A stretch of DNA of 64,000 nucleotides from assembly GCF_014748335.1 (NCBI RefSeq), contig NZ_JAAVIY010000004.1, forward strand, positions 62,001 through 126,000, written 5' to 3'. Of this stretch, positions 25,483 through 34,035 are shown one piece after another. The notes beneath the pieces were generated by a model. The model worked only from the letters and a program-made list of their open reading frames with translations, did not search any database and was not told the origin of the DNA. The stretch comes from Flavobacterium selenitireducens (GTDB lineage Bacteria > Bacteroidota > Bacteroidia > Flavobacteriales > Flavobacteriaceae). The position numbers and the translations under genes were made by a program. Numbering within the stretch: position 1 is the first letter of the stretch; every line of letters starts with the position of its first letter.

Positions 25483-25490
25483 ATGCTGCC

Positions 25491-25516
25491 TAAAAAAAAA
25501 CCGGCACTAGGCCGGC
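25491..25516 (-). terminator. Terminator of the lipocalin-like gene
   Basis: On the minus strand GCCGGCCTAGTGCCGG forms a hairpin followed by nine T residues, 27 bases after the stop codon. Confidence 0.8.
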
Positions 25517-25542
25517 ATTTTCAAAAAATATCTCACAAGGTA

Positions 25543-25992
25543 TTAGTCCACTTTCGAGAAAGTCAACTCTTCTGTAAAGTTCACGCCTTGAAGTGTCGTA
25601 ACATATTTCACTTTTAGTTTTGTGGCAGAAACGCTCATTACTGTAAAAGTTTCAGCCTCTGTTCCTTCACCAACAGTGATGTCTTTACCGTCACGCGTCC
25701 AGGTTGTTACATCTGTGTCAAGATCGCACTCGCTGCTCCAGTAGTCGCCGTAAGTGAACGCTCCGGTTTCACCAAATTGGATAAAATCTTTCGCACATCC
25801 TGCTTCGTTGTCAGAATACGGCTGCTCTGGTTGCAATACTTGCCCTCCGGCTACGACTCTTTCTGTTTCGTGCGCCCATTTTCCTACAAGTTTAGCGTCA
25901 GAAACTCCTCCGCCTCCGTTGTCGTCTGAACTACATGAGTTAAGCGATAGAGCCAATACTGCTGCCGAAGCAAGCATAACTAATTTTTTCAT
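25543..25992 (-). CDS. Lipocalin-like lipoprotein
   Basis: A 149-residue protein. A signal sequence with lipobox LSLNSC and the anchor run CSSDDNGGGG is followed by a small beta-barrel-type domain beginning LVGKWAHETE with alternating strands (DFIQFGETGAFTYGDYW, then TKLKVKYVTT). This layout is typical of the many flavobacterial lipocalin_4/5-like lipoproteins; ligand and role are unknown. A broken member of the same general class lies at 45195-45625. Confidence 0.82.
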   Translation of the reverse strand: MKKLVMLASAAVLALSLNSCSSDDNGGGGVSDAKLVGKWAHETERVVAGGQVLQPEQPYSDNEAGCAKDFIQFGETGAFTYGDYWSSECDLDTDVTTWTRDGKDITVGEGTEAETFTVMSVSATKLKVKYVTTLQGVNFTEELTFSKVD

Positions 25993-26155
25993 GATTATCG
26001 TTTTAGGTTTGGGTGCAATAATAGAAAGAATTGGGATTGATTAACACATTTTTTACAAGAATTTTACGGTTTGCATATGACATTTTTATAAGTTATCTGA
26101 AAATCAAAACATTAGCGTAATGTCGGGCAATGTATCGATGAAAGCCGCGGTTTGT

Positions 26156-26163
26156 TATCTTTG
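26156..26163 (+). promoter_or_regulatory. Predicted -7 box of udk
   Basis: TATCTTTG fits TAnnTTTG and ends 22 bases before the udk ATG at 26186. It supports that start over an in-frame ATG at 26120, which lies upstream of the promoter. Confidence 0.6.
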
Positions 26164-26185
26164 CGGGCGAAAACCCAGAAACCTT

Positions 26186-26794
26186 ATGCTGATTATTGGA
26201 ATTGCCGGCGGTACCGGAAGCGGAAAAACAACAGTGGTACGTCAAATCATGAACGAGATTCCCGATGAGGAAGTGGGCGTGATTTCCCAGGACCATTATT
26301 ATCGCGAGAACAACAACCTCTCTTATGACGAGCGCTCGCTGATCAATTTCGACCATCCGCGCGCCATCGACTTCGAGTTGCTCACCAAGCATCTCAAAGC
26401 GCTAAAGGCCGGGGAAACCATCGACCAGCCGGTGTATTCGTTCGTGACGCACAACCGCACCGACGATACGATTTCGACGCATCCGAGAAAAGTCATGATC
26501 GTAGAAGGCATCCTGATCCTGGCGAATCCCGAATTGCGCGAACTCTTCGACATCAAGATTTTCGTGCACGCCGATTCGGACGAGCGCCTCATCCGACGCC
26601 TCAAACGCGACATAGCCGAACGCGGACGCGACATGGACGAAGTGCTGCAGCGCTACCAAAAGACGCTCAAGCCCATGCACGAGCAATTCATCGAGCCGAC
26701 CAAAGCCCACGCAGACATCATCATCCCGAACGACAAATACAATACGGTGGCCATAGACGTCGTGCGCGCGGTAATTCATCAGCGGATATTGTAA
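26186..26794 (+). CDS. udk: Uridine kinase
   Basis: A 202-residue uridine/cytidine kinase that phosphorylates the nucleosides to UMP and CMP in pyrimidine salvage. The P-loop is GGTGSGKTTV (8-17). SQDHYYRENNNLSYDE with the substrate aspartate follows, then FDHPRAID and the LID region RRLKRDIAERGRD. The start is fixed by family alignment and the -7 box. Repeat L4 and the DivIC-like gene follow on the same strand. Confidence 0.95.
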   Translation: MLIIGIAGGTGSGKTTVVRQIMNEIPDEEVGVISQDHYYRENNNLSYDERSLINFDHPRAIDFELLTKHLKALKAGETIDQPVYSFVTHNRTDDTISTHPRKVMIVEGILILANPELRELFDIKIFVHADSDERLIRRLKRDIAERGRDMDEVLQRYQKTLKPMHEQFIEPTKAHADIIIPNDKYNTVAIDVVRAVIHQRIL

Positions 26795-26816
26795 ATTTGT
26801 TTACTTTTAGGAGCTT

Positions 26817-26949
26817 ATCCGGCTATCCGCTTTAGCTTTCTTTTGTATCCCGGTTTTTGCGACAGCGCCAAATGGCTTCCTGCGGTCGCCTTTGCCACTG
26901 GCAAAAACACGGTCACAACGCGAAAGGCTGCCGCTGCTATCCGGGCTAA
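26817..26949 (+). repeat. Long hairpin repeat, copy L4
   Basis: Left end ATCCGGCTATCCGCT, arm CCGGTTTTTGC pairing with GCAAAAACACGG, inner hairpin GGCTTCCTGCGGTCGCC, right end GCCGCTGCTATCCGGGCTAA. It fills the gap between udk and the DivIC-like gene and ends 12 bases before that gene's ATG. Confidence 0.75.
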
Positions 26950-26960
26950 ACCAAAACGAC

Positions 26961-27320
26961 ATGTCAGAGGAAACTGTAGAAAAGAAAGAAAAAAAGACCA
27001 AACGCAAATGGATGCGGTTCATTGGAAACCGCTACGTGCTCGTGTCTTTGTTTTTCATCGTCTGGATACTGTTCCTCGACAATTATTCCCGCTTGAACCA
27101 CCGCATGCTCGACAAGGAAATCGAGGAACTTGAGGAAAACCGCGAATATTACAAAGGCGAGATCAAGCGGGATTCCCAGAACATCAAGCTGCTCAAAAAT
27201 CCGGACCAGGTCGAAAAGTACGCTCGCGAGAAGTACTATATGAAGCGCGACAGCGAAGACATCTACATCATCGAATACGAAGGGGAAAAGAAAGATTCGA
27301 GCACGTACGTCCCGAACTGA
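26961..27320 (+). CDS. Septum formation initiator (DivIC/FtsB family)
   Basis: A 119-residue bitopic membrane protein: a basic cytoplasmic tail, one membrane segment (YVLVSLFFIVWILFLDNYSR, about 27-46), a coiled coil (about 50-90) and the family motif NPDQVEKYAREKYYMKRDSE. Members join FtsL and FtsQ/DivIB in the divisome. The start is the ATG at 26961, just after repeat L4; an earlier in-frame start would lie in the repeat. Confidence 0.92.
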   Translation: MSEETVEKKEKKTKRKWMRFIGNRYVLVSLFFIVWILFLDNYSRLNHRMLDKEIEELEENREYYKGEIKRDSQNIKLLKNPDQVEKYAREKYYMKRDSEDIYIIEYEGEKKDSSTYVPN

Positions 27321-27346
27321 GCCGACGACTAGATTTTGACCACCGA

Positions 27347-28849
27347 TTAACCGTAAGCCGGCAATGTCACCGAAACGCGTCCGATTTCGAAGGTCGCGGT
27401 TTCACCCGCCAGGGTTTCGATGTTGCGCGTGTCTATCGTCGACAACGTAGCTTGCTGTTCGCCCGAAAGGTTCACAAAAATCAAGAGTTTTTCTCCTGAA
27501 TCGCTTCGCCCGAAACTCAATACGTTGGGATTTCCGTTGGCAATCGCCGAGTATGGACCGCTGCGCAGCGCGCGATGGTCTTTCCGGAGTTTTAAAAGTG
27601 AGCGGTAAAAATGGAATAACGAGCCCGGGTCTTGCTTTTGCTCTTCATACGACACGCCGTCAGCTGATTTATTGAAGCGCTGTTCCCACCAAGGCCCAGT
27701 GTCTTTATACCAATTAGCTGTTCCCTTGCCTTCTTCGCTGCGATACCATTCAAACGATTCGCGCACGCCGATATCGTTCCCATCGGTCATCCCGAACTGG
27801 CGTTGCTGCCCTTTCATGCCGAGTTCCTGACCGTAATAAAGCGACGGGATTCCGCCTATGAGCAATTGGATCGCCGCGGCCGCTTTGGATTTTTCAGCGG
27901 TCATTCCGGGTTCGGACGCAAAGCGCTTCGTGTCGTGGTTCTCGATGAACACAAAGTGGTTTTTGCCTTTAGGATTATGCAGGAATGTACTGTCGGCGGC
28001 TTTTTCGATTAGTTGCTTGTCCATTTTGTCGATGGCGAATTTCAACCGGAACGCGAACACGAAATCGACGTTGCCTTTGGTAAAATAGTCATGCCCATAC
28101 GAGCCCCAATCGGCTTGTTCGGCCACGAATTTGAGCTTCGGGTTTTTGGCGCGCAGGTTTTTGAACAATGGCGACCAGAACTTTTCAAACAGGTTCGTCA
28201 GCTTTCCGGCGTTGTCGAGGTTGTCCATCATGTGATCGAGGCGGAAACCGTCCACGCCGTCGTCGAATTTGCCGTCTTTGTTGGGATCGACCCAAAAACG
28301 CAACACTTTTTCGGTATAATCGAACACCTTTTTGTCGTACATGTTCACCACGATGATCTTCTCTTTTCGGTTGTCGTAGAGCGTGAATTCATCGGCTCCC
28401 CAAAAATACCAAGGCTTTTTGTGACCGGCATCTTCGTAAACCAGGTAATCGCCGAATTGCGATTTCGGATTTCCGTACGCTTCCTTGAACCACGGATGCG
28501 TCCCGGCTACATATTGCATTTCGACGTCCTGGTAGATCTTCATGCCGCGTTTGTGGACTTCCTTGACGAGCAGCAGATAATCGTCCATCGTGCCGTATTC
28601 CGGGTCGATTTTCTCAAAATCGGACGCGAAGTAATTATGGTAAAAATCCGATACGTACAAAGGCGTCAACAAGATTGTGTTCACGCCCAGTTCTTCGAAA
28701 TAATCGAGTTTTTGGTGAATGCCTTTGAGGTCGCCGTGTCGGTCGCCGTCCGAATCGAAAAAGCTGCGTTGGAAGACATGGTAGAACACCTCGTTTTGAG
28801 CCTGGACCGAGGTAATGAGGAAAAGTAGGGGAAGGAGTGCTTTTTTCAT
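27347..28849 (-). CDS. GH13 alpha-amylase family enzyme, secreted
   Basis: A 500-residue protein with a signal peptide (ending VQAQ) and a GH13 barrel. The nucleophile is Asp205 in GFRLDHMMDN, the acid/base is Glu244 in FVAEQADWG, and the transition-state Asp306 is in FIENHDTKRF. It ends in a C-terminal beta domain. It would act in the periplasm or at the surface on alpha-glucans or short alpha-glucosides. It lies 96 bases downstream of the GH127-like gene, with a perfect hairpin in between, so it may be a separate or partly read-through unit of the sugar locus. Confidence 0.92.
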   Translation of the reverse strand: MKKALLPLLFLITSVQAQNEVFYHVFQRSFFDSDGDRHGDLKGIHQKLDYFEELGVNTILLTPLYVSDFYHNYFASDFEKIDPEYGTMDDYLLLVKEVHKRGMKIYQDVEMQYVAGTHPWFKEAYGNPKSQFGDYLVYEDAGHKKPWYFWGADEFTLYDNRKEKIIVVNMYDKKVFDYTEKVLRFWVDPNKDGKFDDGVDGFRLDHMMDNLDNAGKLTNLFEKFWSPLFKNLRAKNPKLKFVAEQADWGSYGHDYFTKGNVDFVFAFRLKFAIDKMDKQLIEKAADSTFLHNPKGKNHFVFIENHDTKRFASEPGMTAEKSKAAAAIQLLIGGIPSLYYGQELGMKGQQRQFGMTDGNDIGVRESFEWYRSEEGKGTANWYKDTGPWWEQRFNKSADGVSYEEQKQDPGSLFHFYRSLLKLRKDHRALRSGPYSAIANGNPNVLSFGRSDSGEKLLIFVNLSGEQQATLSTIDTRNIETLAGETATFEIGRVSVTLPAYG

Positions 28850-28860
28850 GTTGCGGGAGA

Positions 28861-28889
28861 AACCTCAAAGGCTTAAAACATTTGAGGTT
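28861..28889 (-). terminator. AACCTCAAA hairpin before the GH13 gene
   Basis: Perfect 9-bp inverted repeat AACCTCAAA / TTTGAGGTT with an 11-base loop, 11 bases upstream of the GH13 ATG. It could end the GH127 transcript or form a leader hairpin. The same arm word forms the hairpin of repeat S3 at 43230-43258. Confidence 0.5.
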
Positions 28890-28945
28890 TGAAAATTAAA
28901 AATACTTAAAATCGAACCGTTGCGGCAAAACCGCACATTTCACAA

Positions 28946-30865
28946 TCAACGCTTAAAGGTCACTTGTCTCAGGATCGTGCGGGCCATCGGCTGCAACACG
29001 ACCTTTTCTTCGTTCCCGGTTTGCGGGTCGACCAATGAAGTCGCAAATTTTGAGTCGCCCAAAGCTACTGGTTTTGACGGTTTTCCGAATTGGTACACGA
29101 CCGGATTTTCGGCGGTGTAGTTAACGTCCGAAAATTCACGCAGCGCATACGTTTTGGTGACTTGCGGTATTCCTTTGATCGGATGCGCCAAAACCAAAGC
29201 GCCATACGAAAAATAAAACTCGTCGTTCAGGTCCTGTCGGGTTTCGACGGTCGGGTGCAACGTCAAAATCACCGATTCCGTTCCTGACCACTTGCGGGAA
29301 AAAATTAAATATCCGTTTTCTTCCTTGTAAGATAAATTGCAGTCGAAACGCTTGAGCCATTCCGGTTTGCGTATTTTGAGGTCGAACTTTCCGTTTGCCG
29401 TGACCTGAAATTCGATGCGGTCCTCGAAAGGATAGGCGGTTTTTTCGACAACGCTTACTTCGATATTGCCGATTTTGGTCGTCACTTCAGACGGGCCCAG
29501 CAAAGCCGCCACGAGCGAATTTTTGTCTTTGAGCCACATGTGTTGCACGAAATACGGTGCGATTCGGCCAGCGTTCGGAACACAGCAGACGGCCGCTTCC
29601 TTGTGAACCGGGGAATAGCGGTAGCGGGTTTGTTTCGCATCAGACTTGTCCCCGTTGAGTCCGCCGGTCATTTCATATGAATTGTCTGATTTCAGGTAGG
29701 CGATGCAACTTTGTTCAGGATGGCGCGCGCCCTGAGCCGCATTGAAGAACAGTTTTTCGACCTTGTCGGCATACCCGGATTTTCCGGTTTTGGCCAACAA
29801 GCTTTCGTAGCTGTGCATCAATTCCTGTAGCGAGCAGTATTCGTAACCGCGATTGGTGGCGTCGGCTTTGCGCGAACCGATCCACTCGTCCCCGACGGGT
29901 CCGCCGCTGGCTGTGGTTTCCAATTTTATCTTGTTTTCAAAACGCTCCCGTGCTTTCAAAAGTTCGGGATTTCCCGAGGCATTGTAGGCAACGGCAAGCG
30001 ATCGCAAATGTTCGTACGTGTGGACGCCGTGACCGTTGAGCATGAGGTTTTCATCCATAAGCTTGGCGTATTGGGCGTCTTCGTTGAGTTTGTTTTCCGA
30101 AAAATCCTTGTACAGGAACAGTGCGTAGTCGAGATATTTCTGGTTTTTGGTCAGACGATACAGATCTTCGAGCACATCGGTAAACGTCAAACCATGCGAA
30201 AGCCCGCCAACGTTCGCATTCTTGGAGTAAAACGGATGCGAGGCATTTATCGGGAAACCGTTCATGGTGTTGTCTACCGCTCGCTTGACGGAGTGAAGCA
30301 CCTTTTCGTCCTTCGAATAATCGTACCACGCCAGAAGCCCGCGCAGCAACGACGCTTTAGCCCAAAGTTCCCCATTTTCGTTGTCGAATGTGTACCGCAA
30401 TTCTTCGTCGTAAATCCCGAGATAACCATCTTTGTCCTGGCTCGCGAGAATCTTATCGACGTAGGTCTTGATTTTTGACAGATGCGCTTCGTCATTGGCC
30501 AGGATCGCACTTCGGATATAACCGTCCCGCCAATTGCTCTGGGTTTCGGAATTCCACCAAAGGAATTGCACCTGCCAGTCGCCTTCGCCACCAATGGCGC
30601 CCACGTCCTTGCTCTTGACTTTTTTGCTGAGGCGGTTTTTGTCGTAAATATCGTCTGAAACGATAAGGTCGGGAGCGAGTTGGTCGAGATGGCCAGTGAA
30701 TCCGTCGAGGTTGTGGATGATTTGTTCTTTGATCCAACCGTGCGGCTTTACGGCGTTCAACGGCAAGATTTCCAGTTTCTCGGGTATCGGATTGGTTTTT
30801 TTATACGGATCGGTCTGGGCCGAAACGGTCAGGGTAAACAGTGATAGGTAAAGTATTGTTTTCAT
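28946..30865 (-). CDS. GH127-like (DUF1680) glycoside hydrolase, probable beta-L-arabinofuranosidase type
   Basis: A 639-residue protein with a signal peptide (LTVSAQ), an all-alpha barrel and a C-terminal beta region. The family's zinc-cysteine site is recognisable as YEYCSLQEL (Glu and Cys) and EAAVCCVPNAGR, where the Cys pair corresponds to the nucleophile region of GH127. WLRGLLAWYDY-like and GHGVHTYEHLRSLA segments support the fold. Specificity is uncertain because related families (GH137, GH142, GH146) share the architecture. It follows the sugar porter by nine bases. Confidence 0.85.
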   Translation of the reverse strand: MKTILYLSLFTLTVSAQTDPYKKTNPIPEKLEILPLNAVKPHGWIKEQIIHNLDGFTGHLDQLAPDLIVSDDIYDKNRLSKKVKSKDVGAIGGEGDWQVQFLWWNSETQSNWRDGYIRSAILANDEAHLSKIKTYVDKILASQDKDGYLGIYDEELRYTFDNENGELWAKASLLRGLLAWYDYSKDEKVLHSVKRAVDNTMNGFPINASHPFYSKNANVGGLSHGLTFTDVLEDLYRLTKNQKYLDYALFLYKDFSENKLNEDAQYAKLMDENLMLNGHGVHTYEHLRSLAVAYNASGNPELLKARERFENKIKLETTASGGPVGDEWIGSRKADATNRGYEYCSLQELMHSYESLLAKTGKSGYADKVEKLFFNAAQGARHPEQSCIAYLKSDNSYEMTGGLNGDKSDAKQTRYRYSPVHKEAAVCCVPNAGRIAPYFVQHMWLKDKNSLVAALLGPSEVTTKIGNIEVSVVEKTAYPFEDRIEFQVTANGKFDLKIRKPEWLKRFDCNLSYKEENGYLIFSRKWSGTESVILTLHPTVETRQDLNDEFYFSYGALVLAHPIKGIPQVTKTYALREFSDVNYTAENPVVYQFGKPSKPVALGDSKFATSLVDPQTGNEEKVVLQPMARTILRQVTFKR

Positions 30866-30874
30866 GATGATGCT

Positions 30875-32242
30875 TTAAGTGCTTCGTTTTTCCCACATTT
30901 CATCCATTTCTTCAAGGCTCATTTTCTTGGTCTCGGGAACAAATTTCCACACGAAGAAAAGCGCCAGAACCGTGAAGCCTGCAAATACAAGGAAAGGGAA
31001 CGCTCCGTGAAACCGCTGCTGGAGGGATTCGGTTTCGACCAACATCGGGAAACTCTGGGAAACCGCGAAATTGGCTCCCCATTGTATGAAAACCGAAATC
31101 GACAGCGCAAGGCTCCTGACGCGGTTCGGAAATATCTCCGCCAAAAGCACCCAAACGACCGGTCCCCACGAAATCGAAAACGACGCCATAAAAAGCATAA
31201 GGAAGCCCAGCAGCCAAGGCCCGGTCATTTGGTTTTGCAGCGAATAACCCACGACGATCAGCGATACCAACATGCCCACACTGCCAATGTTGAGCAATGG
31301 TTTGCGTCCGATTTTATCCACCAAGCGAATCGAAATCAATGTAAAGACCAGGTTGACCACGCCGAGAAGGCTGGTTTCCAACAAGGAGGCGTTCACGTCG
31401 CTTCCGAAACTTTTGAAAATTTCCGGAGCGTAATATAAGATCGCGTTGATTCCGGTAACTTGTTGGAATATGGACAATCCGATTCCCACCACCAAAGCCA
31501 GTCGCAATTGAGGTGCGAGCAGTGCGCGCCATGGTTTTTCGTTGGAAACGTGCAGGGACGAGCTGATTTCTTCTGCCAACCGGGACGCATTTTCGCCAGG
31601 GTTGAATTTTTTAAGGACGTCTATCGCTTCTTTCTGCCGGCCCCGGCCAAGCAGCCAACGCGGGCTCTCCGGGATAAAAAAGATGAGGATCAGATAAAGT
31701 ACCGACGGAATCGCTTCTGAGGCGAACATCCAGCGCCATCCCCAATTGAGGTTCCATTCCGCATCGCCCTGTAGCGCAATCAGGAAATTGACGAAATACA
31801 CCACGACGATCCCGATGACGATCGCCAATTGGTTATAAGCCACGAGCTCGCCTCTTTTTTCGGCCGGTGCGATCTCGGCGATGTACATCGGCACGACCAT
31901 AGAGGCCAATCCGACGCCGATGCCGCCCACGATCCTGAAAATCACAAAAACCGAGAACGATTCGGGTATCGCCGTTCCTACCGAACACGCCAAAAAGAGC
32001 AAGGCCGCGATGACCATGCTTTTGCGACGCCCGAACGTGTCGCTGCAATAATCCGATGCGAATGCGCCGAGCAGGCATCCTACCAAAGCGCTTGAAATCG
32101 CCCAACCGGTCTCGGCCGGAGAAAGTGTGAAGTATTCGGTAAGGTTTCCGATAGCGCCCGAAATTACGGCGGTATCGTATCCGAAGAGCAAACCGCCAAG
32201 GGCTGCGCTCAGGGTTACAAAGCGCAGGTCAGTGGCAGCCAT
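30875..32242 (-). CDS. Sugar porter family MFS transporter
   Basis: A 455-residue 12-segment transporter of the XylE/GLUT type. Visible are GGLLFGYDTAVISGAIGN in segment 1, DTFGRRKSM in loop 2-3, FRIVGGIGVGLASMVVPMYI, the PESPRWLLGRGR sequence after segment 6, QQVTGINAILYYAPEIF in segment 7, and VPETKKMSLEE at the C-terminus. It would import a monosaccharide released by the neighbouring hydrolases by proton symport. The start overlaps the isomerase stop by 14 bases. Confidence 0.93.
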   Translation of the reverse strand: MAATDLRFVTLSAALGGLLFGYDTAVISGAIGNLTEYFTLSPAETGWAISSALVGCLLGAFASDYCSDTFGRRKSMVIAALLFLACSVGTAIPESFSVFVIFRIVGGIGVGLASMVVPMYIAEIAPAEKRGELVAYNQLAIVIGIVVVYFVNFLIALQGDAEWNLNWGWRWMFASEAIPSVLYLILIFFIPESPRWLLGRGRQKEAIDVLKKFNPGENASRLAEEISSSLHVSNEKPWRALLAPQLRLALVVGIGLSIFQQVTGINAILYYAPEIFKSFGSDVNASLLETSLLGVVNLVFTLISIRLVDKIGRKPLLNIGSVGMLVSLIVVGYSLQNQMTGPWLLGFLMLFMASFSISWGPVVWVLLAEIFPNRVRSLALSISVFIQWGANFAVSQSFPMLVETESLQQRFHGAFPFLVFAGFTVLALFFVWKFVPETKKMSLEEMDEMWEKRST

Positions 32243-33059
32243 TCAGTGTGGTATTTAAATAGTTTTTCATCTTTGAATTTATTTGCCATTGATCGGCGAG
32301 ATTTTCGCGCGAATAAGGCATTTGCGGCATATAAGGGAAAGGTCCGGCTTCGGGTGTGATCGTCATTGATTGGCGTCCGGTCCTGATATGACGGTCGATT
32401 ATTTTTTGCCACCACGAAACAAAAGTCGAAAGGTGATTTTCCCATTCAGGCGCGAACGGATCGTTCACTTGTGCCGATTGTTGCCATCCGACGCGGGCGT
32501 GGACATGGCTGACGTTCGGAATGATGCGCTCCAGCATGTCTTGTTGTTCCTCGAGCAAGCTTTCCGAGACGTTGCACCAATGCGAAATATCGGCGCAAAG
32601 CTGCATATCGGGGAATTTCCCGAGATAGGGTAGAAGCGTCGGCAAATGAAAAGTGAAGCGTCCGCGGTGCGTTTCATGTACGATAGGGATGCCGGTTTTT
32701 GCGCTAAAATTCTCGGCGCTTTCGATGATCCGGCAGTTGTCGTCGAACGAATAAAAATCCTTTCCCGTATGGGAATTGATGAAATCCGGCTCAAATTCCG
32801 ACAGCATGTGCAAGCGTTCGTTCAGACGAAGAATGTGTTGCTCGACCGATTCTATTCCCGGATCGGGAACCTGCTGGGCGATGAACACGAATCCGTCCCC
32901 GCGCAAAACCTCGAGCGCCTCCCGGAATGTATGGTCAAAAAACCCGGCAGCCAGATTGATTTCGGCCCCAGAAAATCCGTCACGAACGACATCTTTCAAA
33001 AAATCAATCGGGCTTTTTTCTTCACAGCCCCAATGCGTACAGCAAAATTTTAATTGCAT
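32229..33059 (-). CDS. Sugar phosphate isomerase/epimerase-like TIM barrel protein
   Basis: A 276-residue AP-endonuclease-2-fold protein. Metal ligands are suggested by ETHRGRFTF (Glu), CADISHWC (Asp and His), HVHARVGW (His) and TITPEAGPFPY (Glu). It is likely a sugar or cyclitol epimerase/isomerase; the substrate is unknown. The start at ATG 33059 lies two bases after the dioxygenase stop, making a tight operon. A longer open frame upstream overlaps the dioxygenase and is not used. Confidence 0.85.
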   Translation of the reverse strand: MQLKFCCTHWGCEEKSPIDFLKDVVRDGFSGAEINLAAGFFDHTFREALEVLRGDGFVFIAQQVPDPGIESVEQHILRLNERLHMLSEFEPDFINSHTGKDFYSFDDNCRIIESAENFSAKTGIPIVHETHRGRFTFHLPTLLPYLGKFPDMQLCADISHWCNVSESLLEEQQDMLERIIPNVSHVHARVGWQQSAQVNDPFAPEWENHLSTFVSWWQKIIDRHIRTGRQSMTITPEAGPFPYMPQMPYSRENLADQWQINSKMKNYLNTTLNGCH

Positions 33060-33061
33060 CT

Positions 33062-33874
33062 TCAGGGATATAAAACCGGGTTTATAGGTGTGTCTATCGT
33101 CTTTCCGATTTCGGCTCCCGGACACCAGGTGTGCCAATCGTGTTCCTGGTTCTTGTTTTCGGGCGCTTTTAGCTTCATGTCGGCATCCATGTAGATCACG
33201 GTCATTACCTTTCGCGTTTCGTCGGTTTGGTTGGCTCCGGCGCGATGGAAAACCCATCCGGAATGGAAGCTGATTTCGCCGGCGTCGAACGGTTCGATGA
33301 CGTGTTTGAAATCGGTGACGCGCAATCTTTGGGTTATGATATTTTCAGATTCATCACCAATGGCGAGCTCTCTTCCGTCCACGATGATATGGCTTCCGGC
33401 GCTGAATTCGAGTGGTCCCATTTCGAGTGGCGTCGCCTGAAGCGGAATCCATGCGGTAACCGTGCGGTCGGAATCCAACGGCCAGTAGTATTGGTCTGCG
33501 TGCCAGGGCGTTATCCCTCCGCCTCCTTCTTTGAAAAGCGCCTGGTCATGGTATATTCGCACTCCGCGAACTTCCATTAGCGCTGCAGCGATACCTGCTA
33601 TTCGTTTACTGAAAACCAGTTCTTTAGACGCTTCGTCTTCAAGCCATAAATTAAATAGCTGCAGAAACGCTTTGCCATAGGTGTCCCGGTTTTCGAGCGG
33701 CACTTCCTGTGTGTTCATGCGCGCTACCTGCTCGGAAATCACATGGTTGAAATGCGCTAAGGTCGGCTCGTCAAGAACGTCTTTTAATTTGATATAACGA
33801 TTTTTCTGATAAAAGTCGATCTGTTCTTTTGTCAGTTCGTAAGGCTTGTCGAGAATGTCCCGATTGTGATCCAT
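33062..33874 (-). CDS. Phytanoyl-CoA dioxygenase (PhyH) family oxygenase
   Basis: A 270-residue Fe(II)/2-oxoglutarate-dependent oxygenase. The iron triad appears intact: His125 and Asp127 in TPWHADQYYWP and His210 in HSGWVFHRAGAN, with Arg221 in DETRKV for 2-oxoglutarate. In bacteria this family hydroxylates diverse small molecules, so the phytanoyl-CoA name says little. It is the first gene of the sugar operon and divergent from the AraC regulator, suggesting its substrate belongs to the same pathway. Confidence 0.88.
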   Translation of the reverse strand: MDHNRDILDKPYELTKEQIDFYQKNRYIKLKDVLDEPTLAHFNHVISEQVARMNTQEVPLENRDTYGKAFLQLFNLWLEDEASKELVFSKRIAGIAAALMEVRGVRIYHDQALFKEGGGGITPWHADQYYWPLDSDRTVTAWIPLQATPLEMGPLEFSAGSHIIVDGRELAIGDESENIITQRLRVTDFKHVIEPFDAGEISFHSGWVFHRAGANQTDETRKVMTVIYMDADMKLKAPENKNQEHDWHTWCPGAEIGKTIDTPINPVLYP

Positions 33875-33931
33875 AATTCAAAAATTTATTGTGTGGGCCG
33901 ACCGTCAATTCGTTGTCTTGTGCCTCGAAAA

Positions 33932-33955
33932 CAAAACTATTCGAAATCGGTTTCG
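33932..33955 (-). promoter_or_regulatory. Predicted promoter and operator of the PhyH-sugar operon
   Basis: The minus-strand -7 box TAGTTTTG is at 33932-33939. Immediately upstream, 33942-33955 reads CGAAATCGGTTTCG, an inverted repeat (CGAAA-N4-TTTCG) that resembles LacI-family operators. It sits between -7 and -33, where a bound repressor would block initiation. Confidence 0.5.
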
Positions 33956-33996
33956 CAACCCAACACGTAAAAACCAAAATGTAACACTATATTGAC

Positions 33997-34004
33997 TAAC
34001 TTTG
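33997..34004 (+). promoter_or_regulatory. Predicted -7 box of the AraC gene
   Basis: TAACTTTG fits TAnnTTTG and ends 31 bases before the ATG at 34036. It is divergent from the operon promoter about 60 bases away. Confidence 0.5.
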
Positions 34005-34035
34005 TTTTTATTGTCAGTTCAATAGTCCAATTGGT

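Noticed and set aside
28013..28828. A 271-codon frame antisense to the GH13 gene
   Set aside because: Shadow frame opposite a gene with intact catalytic residues.
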